This document shows, in pieces, positions 24,516 to 33,576 of a DNA stretch of 64,000 bases. The notes below the pieces were generated by a model. That model saw only the letters and a program-made list of their open reading frames with translations. It had not been told where the DNA came from and ran no database searches. The position numbers and the translations under genes are program-made. Source of the stretch: Bact-08 sp964533215 (GTDB lineage: Bacteria > Bacteroidota > Bacteroidia > Bacteroidales > UBA932); the NCBI GenBank assembly GCA_964533215.1, contig CAZHLJ010000005.1:62001-126000 (forward strand), written 5' to 3'. Every line of letters begins with the position of its first letter. The stretch's first letter is position 1.

Positions 24516-25688
24516 ATGAATCAGAATTTGATGATCAAGTCACTACTCGGTAAGTATATCAATGGGGCAGCCGCATCCGATGAAAAAGCAGAGCTAGCAC
24601 GTCTTGTAGCTGCGACTGATGACCAAACTCTTAGCGAGCTTTTAAAGGATATATGGAACAATCTCAATGAATCAGAAAATCCTTTGAATAAAGAGGAGGC
24701 AGATGTAATCCTTCAGAAGATATTAAACAACAAACCGGCAGGTATTGTCAAAAGAAAGATTTTCAAACGCAGCTGGATACGGGTTGCTGCCGCTGCTGTC
24801 TTTCTTTTAATGTTTACAGGCACATATTTTCTATTAATTAAAAAAGATAACAACCTGGAATTTGCCCAGAATATTGTTAATGACCTGCAACCAGGTGGAA
24901 ATAAAGCTATACTTACATTGGCAGATGGGTCCAAAGTCGTTCTTGATAATGCTGCCAACGGGAAAATTTCAAATCAGGGCAATACCTCACTGATTAAACT
25001 GAACAACCAGATTCAGTACAAGGCTGGAGGCAATACCGAAGAGACGATATACAACATTATTGAGACACCGAGAGGTGGAATGTTTCAACTTAAGCTGGCG
25101 GACGGTACCAAAGTGTGGTTGAACTCATCATCATCTCTAAGGTATCCTATAAACTTTACTGCAAAAGATAAAGAGAGGAGAGTAGAGATGACTGGTGAGG
25201 TGTTTTTTGAAGTTGCTCCAAACAAGAAGGTTCCTTTTATAGTAAATATTGCCGGTAAAGGTGAGGTTAAGGTATTAGGCACGCATTTTAATATTAATGC
25301 ATATCCTGATGAGCCATCCATAAATACGACATTGATTGCGGGTAGTGTCAAAGTAACAGGATTGAATAATTCTCAGATAATTGTTCCTGGACAGCAGGCA
25401 CAAATAAACCAAAGCGGGAAGATTACTCTGAATAATAATCCCGATATCGAGGCAATTATGGCCTGGAAAAATGGGTCTTTTGTATTTAATAGTCTGGATA
25501 TCAAGAGTGTTATGCGACAAATAAGCCGATGGTACGATGTAGATGTCTACTATTCGGGTAATGTAAGCGATGAAACATATTCCGGAATTGTAAGTAGGAA
25601 TAGCAATGTGTCGGCCTTACTGAAAATCATGGAAGAGGGTGGAGTGAAATTCAGGATAGAGGGTAGGAAAATAACAGTAATACAATAA
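24516..25688 (+). CDS. FecR family anti-sigma/signal transducer
   Basis: A 390-residue FecR-type protein: a cytoplasmic anti-sigma N-terminus (about 1-80), one transmembrane segment (about 88-108, VAAAAVFLLMFTGTYFLLI) and a periplasmic FecR domain from about 180 (ETPRGGMFQLKLADGTKVWL, EVFFEVAPNKKVPFIVN). The C-terminal DUF4974 (about 320-390) ends SALLKIMEEGGVKFRIEGRK. It is expected to hold or activate the adjacent ECF sigma factor in response to the STN domain of the SusC protein at 25824. It lies 87 bp after the sigma gene. Confidence 0.93.
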   Translation: MNQNLMIKSLLGKYINGAAASDEKAELARLVAATDDQTLSELLKDIWNNLNESENPLNKEEADVILQKILNNKPAGIVKRKIFKRSWIRVAAAAVFLLMFTGTYFLLIKKDNNLEFAQNIVNDLQPGGNKAILTLADGSKVVLDNAANGKISNQGNTSLIKLNNQIQYKAGGNTEETIYNIIETPRGGMFQLKLADGTKVWLNSSSSLRYPINFTAKDKERRVEMTGEVFFEVAPNKKVPFIVNIAGKGEVKVLGTHFNINAYPDEPSINTTLIAGSVKVTGLNNSQIIVPGQQAQINQSGKITLNNNPDIEAIMAWKNGSFVFNSLDIKSVMRQISRWYDVDVYYSGNVSDETYSGIVSRNSNVSALLKIMEEGGVKFRIEGRKITVIQ

Positions 25689-25709
25689 TAATTTACGGTA
25701 TGTAAAAAA

Positions 25710-25758
25710 CCGGAAAGTGTTGGAGCACTTTCCGGCGGTGACCGGCCAAAAGGCCGGT
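25710..25758 (+). promoter_or_regulatory. Two adjacent hairpins in the susC leader
   Basis: CCGGAAAGTG (25710-25719) pairs perfectly with CACTTTCCGG (25726-25735); ACCGGCC (25741-25747) pairs with GGCCGGT (25752-25758) around AAAA. Neither has a U-tract, so they are not ordinary terminators. They are much more GC-rich than the surroundings and probably form a structured 5' leader or an RNA stability element between fecR and susC. Confidence 0.7.
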
Positions 25759-25784
25759 GATTCAGACCGACAAAATATAAGTCC

Positions 25785-25809
25785 GGAGGGACCCATTATG
25801 TCAAACTAA
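25785..25809 (+). promoter_or_regulatory. Shine-Dalgarno-like site and three-codon mini-ORF before susC
   Basis: GGAGGG (25785-25790) lies 7 bp before ATG TCA AAC TAA (25798-25809). A strong SD is rare in Bacteroidota. GTCC and GGAC flank the GGAG as a 4-bp stem (25781-25792). A translated mini-ORF is possible but unproven. Confidence 0.4.
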
Positions 25810-25823
25810 ATTTAAACAAATTT

Positions 25824-28800
25824 ATGAATTTTAAACTACTATGCAACTCTCCTCATTTCATAAGAGGGGTGCCAGTCAAAACACTGATGATTATGAAACT
25901 TACTGTAATTTTATTAATTGCATCATGTTTTTCTGCATTTGCAACAGCAAACGCTCAGCGTGTTTCTCTTACAATGCAAAAAGCCTCTCTTCAGCAACTT
26001 TTTAGGGAGCTCAACAGACAGACAGGTTATCAGTTTTTCTATAAAGATGCATTGCTGAACAAAGCCGGCAAAGTTGATGTCGAGGTCAATAACGCTTCTG
26101 TCGAAGAGGTTCTTGATGGATGTCTCAGGGATAAATCTCTAGAATACAAAATTATTGACAGGACAATCGTGATAAAACCTAGGGAAGAAAAAGCCGTTGA
26201 GACAGCTACTTCCATGGAGCAGCAGAAAGATATTTTTATTACCGGAAGAGTCCTTGATTCAAGGGGGGAGCCTCTAATTGGAGTCTCTGTTTCCGTAAAA
26301 GGCACTATGAAAGGTATGACAACCAATAGTGAAGGTGTTTATACAATCAAAGTCGCTCCGAATGACAAGGTTCTTATGTTTTCAAGTGTAGGGATGGAGA
26401 AAATGGAAGTTGTAATAAATAACCGCTCTGTAATTCATGTAGTGATGAAAGAAAGCGCTACAGAGATGGGGGATGTTGTGGTTACTGGTATTGTAAACAG
26501 AAGGGCTGAAAGTTTTACAGGTTCGTCAGTAACAATAAAAAAAGAACAACTGATTAGTTCCGGCAACCAGAACATTCTACAAAGTTTGAAGAATATTGAC
26601 CCCTCTTTCAAAATTATTGAGAATGTGGAATTGGGCTCAAATCCTAACAGTATGCCTGAAATTGTACTTAGAGGTAAGTCCAGCATGCCTGACATCAAAG
26701 GAACATATGCAGGGAATCCAAACCAGCCCCTTTTTATTCTTGATGGATTTGAAACAACCATTCAAAAGGTTTATGACCTGGATATGAACCGTGTAAAAAG
26801 TATCACCCTCCTTAAGGATGCTGCTGCAAAAGCTATCTATGGCTCCAAAGCAGGTAACGGAGTTGTTGTAATTGAAACAGAGCAACCCAAGCAAGGTAGG
26901 CTAAGAGTAAGCTATTCTGGAGACCTTAATATTGAAGCTCCAGATCTTAGCGGCTACAATCTTATGGATGCTAAAGAAAAACTCCAGTGGGAACAGGATC
27001 ATGATATGTGGACAACATATTATTCAGGGGATGACCATATCGCCCGTCAAGAGATGTATAATCAGCTCTATCAGGATGTTTACATGAAAGGTGTGAATAC
27101 CTACTGGTTATCCAAACCTTTGCAAACAGGTGTCGGACAAAAACATTCGTTGTATTTTGACGGTGGTGATGAGTTCATGCGTTATGGAGCAAATTTTTCT
27201 TACAATAATATTTCTGGCGCCATGAAAGGCTCTGACCGTAATACATTTAACGGTAGTACAAATCTGTCATACAGATACAAGAATATGAAATTCACCAATC
27301 AGATTGAGTTTACACAGAATACTGCGAACAATTCTCCTTACGGTTCTTTCTCGGATTATGTCAAGATGAACCCTTATTGGACGCCTTATGATGAAAATGG
27401 TAACGTGAAAAAGATTGCAGGATATTACCCTGCTGCAGCAAATTCTACTATGTGGAATATAACCTATAACCCGCTGTATAATGCCTCTTTAAATATTATT
27501 GACCGTAGCAAATACACACAGGTAATGGATAATTTCTATATGGAATGGAATATAATAAATAACCTCAGATTTACCGGAAGTCTAGGTTATACTTACCAGA
27601 AGAATGGATCTGATAAATTTCTTCCACCAAGCCATACCAATTTCATAAATTACACTGAACAAAATGGCTTGATTAATTACAAAGGAAACTGGACTCAGTC
27701 TAATGGAATGTTTCAGTCTCTGGAAAGTAATATGGGGCTGAATTATACCTATTCCAAAGGTAAGCATCTTGCTTTTGGTAATGTTACCTTAAACGTGAAC
27801 GACACAAAAAACAATAGCACTACCTTCATCGCCGAAGGGTTCGGTAGTGATAACGTTTCGGATATCTCAATGGCCACCTACTATCAACGAGCAAGTTCTC
27901 CTTCGGGTAGTGACGACCACTCTCGCTCCGTAGGAGTTGTTGGTATATTCAGTTACACCTATGATAATCGCTATCTTTTTGATGCGACTTATCGTACGAG
28001 TGGATCTTCTATCTATGGCGCTAATGCGCGTTGGGGTTCGTTCTGGTCTTTGGGTGCCGGCTGGAACCTGCAAAACGAAAAATTTATCAAAAACCTTGGC
28101 TTTATCCAACAACTCAAGCTTAGAGGTTCTATGGGATATACTGGTTCACAGAATGCTAGTGCCTATATGACTATGGCCACGTATGGTTATACAGGGATTG
28201 TATATGATGGCACTAAGGGTGGAACACTGCAAGGCCTTCCGAACCCAAATTTAGGATGGCAAAAGAATATGGATTACAACGTAGGTATTGACCTTGCAGC
28301 ATTTAAGAATAGACTCTCGGCCAGGGTTGATGTCTACAAAAAGATTACGACGAACCTGCTTCAGGATATTACTGCACCACCCTCTTTTGGCTTCGATAAC
28401 TATAAAGACAATCTTGGTAAAACACTGAATTCAGGGTATGAAATTGCAGTCCGCTATACGGTATTCAATAGCAAAAAAAATGGAGCATACCTGAATGTTT
28501 CTGCTAATGCTTTACATAATAAAAATGTTTTGAAAGATATTGCCGATGCTTTTAAGAATTATAACGATGAACAGAACGAATCAGCATCTTCTAAAAATAA
28601 ACTGTATACGAGACCGGTTTCACGTTATAACGAGGGTCAGTCCATGACTGCTATCTGGACTATGAAATCTTTGGGGATAGACCCAAATTCTGGTTCTGAA
28701 ATCTTTATGAGAAAAGATGGGACTTTGACATACAATTGGTCTTCCACAGACCTTATTATTGCCGGTGATACGGAGCCTACATTGAGTGGTAACTTTGGTA

Positions 28801-29243
28801 TTAATGCAGGGTACAAAGGATTCACCATGGCATTGACATGCTCCTATAAGATTGGCGGCCAAATATATAATTCTACATTGGTTGAACGGGTTGAAAATAT
28901 CGATGGTAAATCGAACCTTGACATACGTGTAAAAGATGCGTGGAAAAAGATTGGCGATGTAGCCATATACAGAGCACCACAAGTTAGTGCTTCAACTAAT
29001 ATGATTAATTATACTAAACCTACTTCGCGTTTCATACAGGACAATAATGAACTATATTTTTCTAATATCAATATTGGTTACGATGTCCAGAACCGTAAAT
29101 TTCTCGAAAAACTAGGTATGGAGCGTTTAAAGGTAACCTTCTCTACGAACGAGTTGCTACGTCTTACATCAATCAAGACAGAACGTGGAACCTCTTACCC
29201 ATTTTCTCGTAATTTCTCGTTTTCATTACAGGCTTCATTCTAA
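25824..29243 (+). CDS. SusC/RagA-family TonB-linked outer-membrane receptor with STN domain
   Basis: A 1139-residue outer-membrane transporter. A signal peptide ends near residue 45 (ATANAQ). It is followed by an STN/secretin-TonB domain (about 50-115, SLQQLFRELNRQTGYQFFY) that contacts FecR, a carboxypeptidase-regulatory-like domain (about 140-212), a plug (about 225-355, LILDGFETTIQ, LKDAAAKAIYGSKAGNGVVVIET) and a 22-strand barrel ending in the Phe terminus FSFSLQASF. With SusD it forms a pedal-bin importer for large ligands. The STN domain and upstream sigma/FecR pair indicate ligand-induced self-regulation. The substrate is unknown; no glycosidase or protease accompanies it. Confidence 0.96.
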   Translation: MNFKLLCNSPHFIRGVPVKTLMIMKLTVILLIASCFSAFATANAQRVSLTMQKASLQQLFRELNRQTGYQFFYKDALLNKAGKVDVEVNNASVEEVLDGCLRDKSLEYKIIDRTIVIKPREEKAVETATSMEQQKDIFITGRVLDSRGEPLIGVSVSVKGTMKGMTTNSEGVYTIKVAPNDKVLMFSSVGMEKMEVVINNRSVIHVVMKESATEMGDVVVTGIVNRRAESFTGSSVTIKKEQLISSGNQNILQSLKNIDPSFKIIENVELGSNPNSMPEIVLRGKSSMPDIKGTYAGNPNQPLFILDGFETTIQKVYDLDMNRVKSITLLKDAAAKAIYGSKAGNGVVVIETEQPKQGRLRVSYSGDLNIEAPDLSGYNLMDAKEKLQWEQDHDMWTTYYSGDDHIARQEMYNQLYQDVYMKGVNTYWLSKPLQTGVGQKHSLYFDGGDEFMRYGANFSYNNISGAMKGSDRNTFNGSTNLSYRYKNMKFTNQIEFTQNTANNSPYGSFSDYVKMNPYWTPYDENGNVKKIAGYYPAAANSTMWNITYNPLYNASLNIIDRSKYTQVMDNFYMEWNIINNLRFTGSLGYTYQKNGSDKFLPPSHTNFINYTEQNGLINYKGNWTQSNGMFQSLESNMGLNYTYSKGKHLAFGNVTLNVNDTKNNSTTFIAEGFGSDNVSDISMATYYQRASSPSGSDDHSRSVGVVGIFSYTYDNRYLFDATYRTSGSSIYGANARWGSFWSLGAGWNLQNEKFIKNLGFIQQLKLRGSMGYTGSQNASAYMTMATYGYTGIVYDGTKGGTLQGLPNPNLGWQKNMDYNVGIDLAAFKNRLSARVDVYKKITTNLLQDITAPPSFGFDNYKDNLGKTLNSGYEIAVRYTVFNSKKNGAYLNVSANALHNKNVLKDIADAFKNYNDEQNESASSKNKLYTRPVSRYNEGQSMTAIWTMKSLGIDPNSGSEIFMRKDGTLTYNWSSTDLIIAGDTEPTLSGNFGINAGYKGFTMALTCSYKIGGQIYNSTLVERVENIDGKSNLDIRVKDAWKKIGDVAIYRAPQVSASTNMINYTKPTSRFIQDNNELYFSNINIGYDVQNRKFLEKLGMERLKVTFSTNELLRLTSIKTERGTSYPFSRNFSFSLQASF

Positions 29244-29261
29244 AATAAAGGAGAATAAAAC

Positions 29262-30758
29262 ATGAAAAACAATAATATAAAAATTCTTGTACTATTCACA
29301 ACGATGCTAACTATATTTTCTTCGTGCGAGAAATGGCTGGATGTTCAGCCTACTACGAAGATGGATCGTTCGGAACTATTCAAGACGGAAGAGGGCTACA
29401 GAACGGCTCTTGCCGGTGTATATTCAGATATGACATCTACAAGTATGTATGGTCGAGAAATGACCTATGGTACTATGGATGTTTTGGCCGGATACTATTA
29501 TCCTGCCAACAGCAATCCCCAAATCTACTATAACTTTTATTGGAACTACCCATATAAACGCGAAAATTCCAATAAGAACGACAATTGTGTAAGCATTATA
29601 GATGCAATGTGGAACGGGATGTACAAATCTGTTGCGAACCTGAATAGTTTATTGGAGACAATAGATGCAAACAAATCTATATTTTCAGGAGACAATTACA
29701 ATATAATCAAAGGAGAAGCAATTGGTTTGCGTGCATTTCTACATCTTGACCTTCTACGTATGTACGGACCAAGTTATATAGCAGACCCAACAAAAAAATG
29801 CATTCCTTATGTAGATTCCCTGGCACCTGTGGTATTTCCGCTGTTGTCAGTTGAAGAGGCTAGCAATAAAATCATTTCCGAATTAAAGAAAGCTCTCGTG
29901 CTTATGGAAAACGACCCAATTAAGACTGGACAGGCTCCATCTGGAATATTAGCTTCGGCAATATCTACATCAACACTTCCAGTATACCATAATCGCAAGT
30001 ATCATTTCAACTACTATGCAGTAGAAGCAGCTCTTGCTAGGGTATATTTGTGGAAAGGGGACAATGTTAATGCTCTAAAGTATGCCAAAGATGTGATTGC
30101 CGTTCAGTCATCCCGCTTTCCTTGGGTGCTTGATGCCAATCTCTCAAGTGTTAATACTACTGGTGCCACCAATAAGGATCGCACATTCACTACCGAACAT
30201 ATATTTGCATTGAACATTAGGGATTTGGAGTCGACTGTTCCAACCTATTTGTCTTTAGTAGGTGCAGGAACCAAAGGTGGTCAACTATTGTATTGCAAGA
30301 GTTCAACAAGAAATACTATATATGAGAACAGTACAGTAGACCCTCGCTCTCAATACTTTTTTGTGGCTAACGGAAGTAGTTATTTCTTCCCAACAAAGCT
30401 CTACCAGGAAGAGTCAACCTCAATCTGGTTCAAATACCAGATGCCGCTTATCAGGATTTCTGAGATGTATTACATCGCCGCAGAGTGCGAACCGAATGCT
30501 TTAGATGGGTTAGCATGGTTGAACACTGCCAGGGTTGCGAGAAAGCTTACAGCTCTGACGGGCATATCTTCTAATGTTGCTTTGCAGACAGAGATTAGAA
30601 AAGAATATCAGAAAGAATTTATCTGTGAAGGACAGCTTTGGTTCTATTACAAACGCCTAAATCTTGCGAAATTGCCATTAACATCTAGATTCTCTGATAC
30701 AGGTAACTATGTGTTTGATATGCCTGAAAATGAGTATCTGTATGGTGGAAGGAAGTAA
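29262..30758 (+). CDS. SusD/RagB-family nutrient-binding outer-membrane lipoprotein
   Basis: A 498-residue surface lipoprotein with lipobox FSSC (Cys22) followed by EKWLDVQPTTKM, the classic SusD N-terminus. TPR-like helices surround ALARVYLWKGDNVNALKYAKD (about 247-267), and the C-terminal SusD/RagB domain includes MPLIRISEMYYIAAEC. It is the lid and ligand-binding partner of the SusC at 25824, 18 bp downstream of it. It is not similar enough by eye to any characterised starch or glycan SusD to name a ligand. Confidence 0.95.
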   Translation: MKNNNIKILVLFTTMLTIFSSCEKWLDVQPTTKMDRSELFKTEEGYRTALAGVYSDMTSTSMYGREMTYGTMDVLAGYYYPANSNPQIYYNFYWNYPYKRENSNKNDNCVSIIDAMWNGMYKSVANLNSLLETIDANKSIFSGDNYNIIKGEAIGLRAFLHLDLLRMYGPSYIADPTKKCIPYVDSLAPVVFPLLSVEEASNKIISELKKALVLMENDPIKTGQAPSGILASAISTSTLPVYHNRKYHFNYYAVEAALARVYLWKGDNVNALKYAKDVIAVQSSRFPWVLDANLSSVNTTGATNKDRTFTTEHIFALNIRDLESTVPTYLSLVGAGTKGGQLLYCKSSTRNTIYENSTVDPRSQYFFVANGSSYFFPTKLYQEESTSIWFKYQMPLIRISEMYYIAAECEPNALDGLAWLNTARVARKLTALTGISSNVALQTEIRKEYQKEFICEGQLWFYYKRLNLAKLPLTSRFSDTGNYVFDMPENEYLYGGRK

Positions 30759-30794
30759 TTAACAAAAAAGTATACCAAGTAAAAAGATAGCTAT

Positions 30795-31511
30795 ATGAAA
30801 AAAACAAAAATATACTTGCAGATAACATTAGTGCTGACAATGATATTTGCAACATCCTGCCAGAAAGAGAAAATAATGAAATTTGATGCAGCAGGCTCGG
30901 CCTATTTTTATAATGTTGATTTTTACAATCACTCCGTAGATAGCACCGTCTATTCCTTTATGGATCACGGCAATATTACAAAGGATACTATGTCAATAGG
31001 AATTAAGTTGATTGGAAAACTTTCGGATAGGGATAGAGTCTTGAATGTTACTGTAGACAGTACTACGGCAAAAGAGGGAACAGACTTTAAAATTGTCACT
31101 CCAGTAATATTGCAGAAAGATTCAGGTGTTGCAAAAGTGAAAGTCGTGTTATATCGTACGGCAGGATTAAAGACAGACACCAAAACAATTTGGATTGGCA
31201 TTCATAACTCCAGTGACATAAATGCAGCAAATTATCCCGGCTATACCTCATTTAAAATAAAATTTTCCGATAAGTTGGAAAAACCTGAGTGGTGGGATAA
31301 TTATGTCGGCTTTATGTGGCCGTTTACAGAGACAAGAATGTTGTTTTACATCTCAGTATTGGGTTCGACTAATAATTTCTTTGAGGAAAATTATGCCGGC
31401 ACTTTATACAAGCTCAAATTAGCTTTGGCTGAATATAATGCCTCTCATGCTGTACCTCTCTCAGATGAGTATGGTTTAATCACATGGGATGTTTCATGGA
31501 TCGACCAATAA
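30795..31511 (+). CDS. DUF4843 domain lipoprotein
   Basis: A 238-residue lipoprotein (lipobox ATSC, Cys22). The body resembles DUF4843, a family encoded after SusCD pairs in many Bacteroidota and usually accompanied by a PKD-like lipoprotein, as here. The N-terminal part has a Calx-beta-like strand pattern (RVLNVTVDSTTAKEGTDFKI). It is probably surface-exposed and may help bind or process the SusCD ligand; this is inferred from context. It begins 36 bp after susD. Confidence 0.85.
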   Translation: MKKTKIYLQITLVLTMIFATSCQKEKIMKFDAAGSAYFYNVDFYNHSVDSTVYSFMDHGNITKDTMSIGIKLIGKLSDRDRVLNVTVDSTTAKEGTDFKIVTPVILQKDSGVAKVKVVLYRTAGLKTDTKTIWIGIHNSSDINAANYPGYTSFKIKFSDKLEKPEWWDNYVGFMWPFTETRMLFYISVLGSTNNFFEENYAGTLYKLKLALAEYNASHAVPLSDEYGLITWDVSWIDQ

Positions 31512-31542
31512 ACAACATAACGAAAACAAAATTAGAAACACT

Positions 31543-33201
31543 ATGAAACAATTATTATCAAAATATAAAACCTTGCTGTTGTTGGTCGTTGCTCTTGTCG
31601 CCCTACAGGGGTGCTATAAAGATTTAGGCAACTATAAATACAACACTCTACCGGGAACTGTATACATTAGTGAAAACAGTTATAGTTCAAGCTATACAAG
31701 CGCTTTAGGCGATAGCCTTATTGTTGACCCTACTGTTACTTATCGTGGCGATTTAGCTGACCTTTCTTATGAATGGCAAATGTGGAATCAGTCAACTCAC
31801 CAATATGTGACCTTTCAAAATGGCAAAAAGCTTAAACTAAAGTGTGGCAATTCACAAGGAACCGATCTGCTTATTCCGTCTGCGGGGGCTTACTCTATAC
31901 GTTTTGCAATAAAAAACAAGAAATTGCTGACAGATACGAATAGCCCCAATGTCAACGAGGTATATTCTAACTCCATTTTGATTACAGTTGTTGATGCTTC
32001 CTACATAGGCCTCATGGTACTGCACGGTAATGACCAGCAGTGTGATGTAGGGCTTATTGAGACAAACCTCTTTTTACCGAAGGCTACCGACAATGTTACT
32101 ACAAAAGTAACTCCTGACTTCTACTCTTTCTATAACAATGGAGCAAAGATTGCAGGAAAGGGTATGCAGGTTTTAAAGTATGGACGCATAGAAACTTTGG
32201 GCTCACAAACATATGGTTCAAGTAATGTTTATATTTTTACTGATAAAGGGGGTAGCAGAACAGAGTATCTGAAGATGAATAAGAGTGTACTTGATTATTC
32301 TGCTATATTAATGAATCCATCAGACGCTTCGGGCAAACCTCAATTCTTTACTCAAAGAGGTTCAGCCCAAGGGCGGTCAATGATTGACAATGGCAAAGTC
32401 TTTTATGGTGATTTTTTCGGTCCATTATTTACGAATGATTATGCTTCATATTATGCAGCCCCATATGCTGCACTTATTTCCAAAGCCGATTTTTCTGGTA
32501 ATTCATCTATAGGTGTAGTTGTATTTGACAATATAAGTAAGTCTTTTTTATATAGTGGGTATAATTCAGGGACTTCATATCTAAATAGATTTCCGGTCAG
32601 TACTGTTCCCGGCATTAACCTTCAGCCAAATAACATGAAGGCTAGTTTGATATACATGGAAGGTAGGGGAAATGGTCAATCTTCTGATATTCCTTCAATT
32701 TACGATGTATTGGCTGTAATGAAAGACGATGCTACAGGAGAGAGATATCTGGCTGACTTTAACTTTACACTCTCCGATTTTGCCAAAATATCTGTAGGCC
32801 GTTATTCAATGGAAGGTCTTCCGGATGCTGACAATATCAAGTACTATGCTTTCGGCGCAGGGCTTAATGTAAACTACTATGCAACCAGACACAATATTTA
32901 TAATTATTCATATCTTAATGGTAATACAGCTCGCGTAATATATACATTTCCTAGTGCAGAAGAGATTACTATGATGAAGATACTGAAATATGAGTATGAA
33001 ATCGGGTCGACCAGTTATTATAAATTCAGTAATAAAACAATGGTTGTCGGTACTGTTGATGCGCAGGGACATGGAAAGCTATATGCTTTTAAAGTAGATG
33101 TCATAACAGGGGGACTGACTCTGGATTCTACGTACAAAGGTACAGAGACAGGGGGCAGCAACTTTGGAAGAATCTATGACGCAAATTTGAAGGATCAATA
33201 G
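31543..33201 (+). CDS. PKD-like family lipoprotein of the SusCD locus
   Basis: A 552-residue lipoprotein from the ATG at 31543; a longer frame from 31489 overlaps the previous gene and would bury the signal peptide. The lipobox is LQGC (Cys about 24), followed by YKDLGNYKY. The N-terminal region has two PKD/Ig-like beta units (about 40-170, with DLSYEWQMWN). The remaining 370 residues form a beta-rich domain, possibly a propeller-like repeat, with VLHGNDQQCDVGLIE near its start. This family is typical of DUF4843-containing SusCD operons. The function is unknown; a ligand-binding surface protein is likely. Confidence 0.85.
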   Translation: MKQLLSKYKTLLLLVVALVALQGCYKDLGNYKYNTLPGTVYISENSYSSSYTSALGDSLIVDPTVTYRGDLADLSYEWQMWNQSTHQYVTFQNGKKLKLKCGNSQGTDLLIPSAGAYSIRFAIKNKKLLTDTNSPNVNEVYSNSILITVVDASYIGLMVLHGNDQQCDVGLIETNLFLPKATDNVTTKVTPDFYSFYNNGAKIAGKGMQVLKYGRIETLGSQTYGSSNVYIFTDKGGSRTEYLKMNKSVLDYSAILMNPSDASGKPQFFTQRGSAQGRSMIDNGKVFYGDFFGPLFTNDYASYYAAPYAALISKADFSGNSSIGVVVFDNISKSFLYSGYNSGTSYLNRFPVSTVPGINLQPNNMKASLIYMEGRGNGQSSDIPSIYDVLAVMKDDATGERYLADFNFTLSDFAKISVGRYSMEGLPDADNIKYYAFGAGLNVNYYATRHNIYNYSYLNGNTARVIYTFPSAEEITMMKILKYEYEIGSTSYYKFSNKTMVVGTVDAQGHGKLYAFKVDVITGGLTLDSTYKGTETGGSNFGRIYDANLKDQ

Positions 33202-33227
33202 TATTTTAAAGTAGGGTTAAATCGAGG

Positions 33228-33275
33228 AGGTTGTTGAAAAGCCTGCTATATAACGGTTTTTTCGACAACCTTTCT
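33228..33275 (+). terminator. Hairpin/terminator after the PKD-like gene
   Basis: AGGTTGTTGAAAA (33228-33240) pairs with TTTTTTCGACAACC (33257-33270) across a 16-nt loop, with one mismatch, followed by TTTCTTCTTC. It may end or attenuate transcription before the small secreted ORF and the thioredoxin genes. Confidence 0.65.
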
Positions 33276-33322
33276 TCTTCTGACTTAAAATTCAAGCCAG
33301 AAAATAATACAAAATTAACATC

Positions 33323-33520
33323 ATGAAGCAGATATTTTTATTTATGCTTATAGCCATACTCTGCACTGGACTGTACGCGCAGAAGGCGGAAGACAAAATA
33401 AAGCCGAAAGGATTCCCTAAGTTTCCAAAAATTACCAACACCAATATTGCTGGAGCACCAATTCTGGGTCAGCCGATATTGGTCATTGGCTCAAACATCA
33501 AGAGATACCTTAATGGATGA
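33323..33520 (+). CDS. Small secreted peptide, 65 residues, unknown function
   Basis: A 65-residue ORF with a clear signal peptide (MKQIFLFMLIAILCTGLYAQ, cleavage likely after LYA). The predicted mature part is about 46 residues, basic and rich in Pro, Ile and Gly (KPKGFPKFPKITNTNIAGAP then ILGQPILVIGSN), ending RYLNG. It has no cysteine after the signal peptide and the Cys inside it does not make a lipobox. It lies between a hairpin and the first TlpA-like gene (57 bp). I do not recognise a family. It could be a small envelope protein or the remnant of a larger gene. Confidence 0.6.
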   Translation: MKQIFLFMLIAILCTGLYAQKAEDKIKPKGFPKFPKITNTNIAGAPILGQPILVIGSNIKRYLNG

Positions 33521-33576
33521 ACTAATATAAACCTAAATACTTTATAAAACTTCCAGTATTTACTAAAAAAATTTAA

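Noticed and set aside
25710..25758. Intrinsic terminator between fecR and susC
   Set aside because: The hairpins are strong but not followed by a T run, so ordinary rho-independent termination is not supported.
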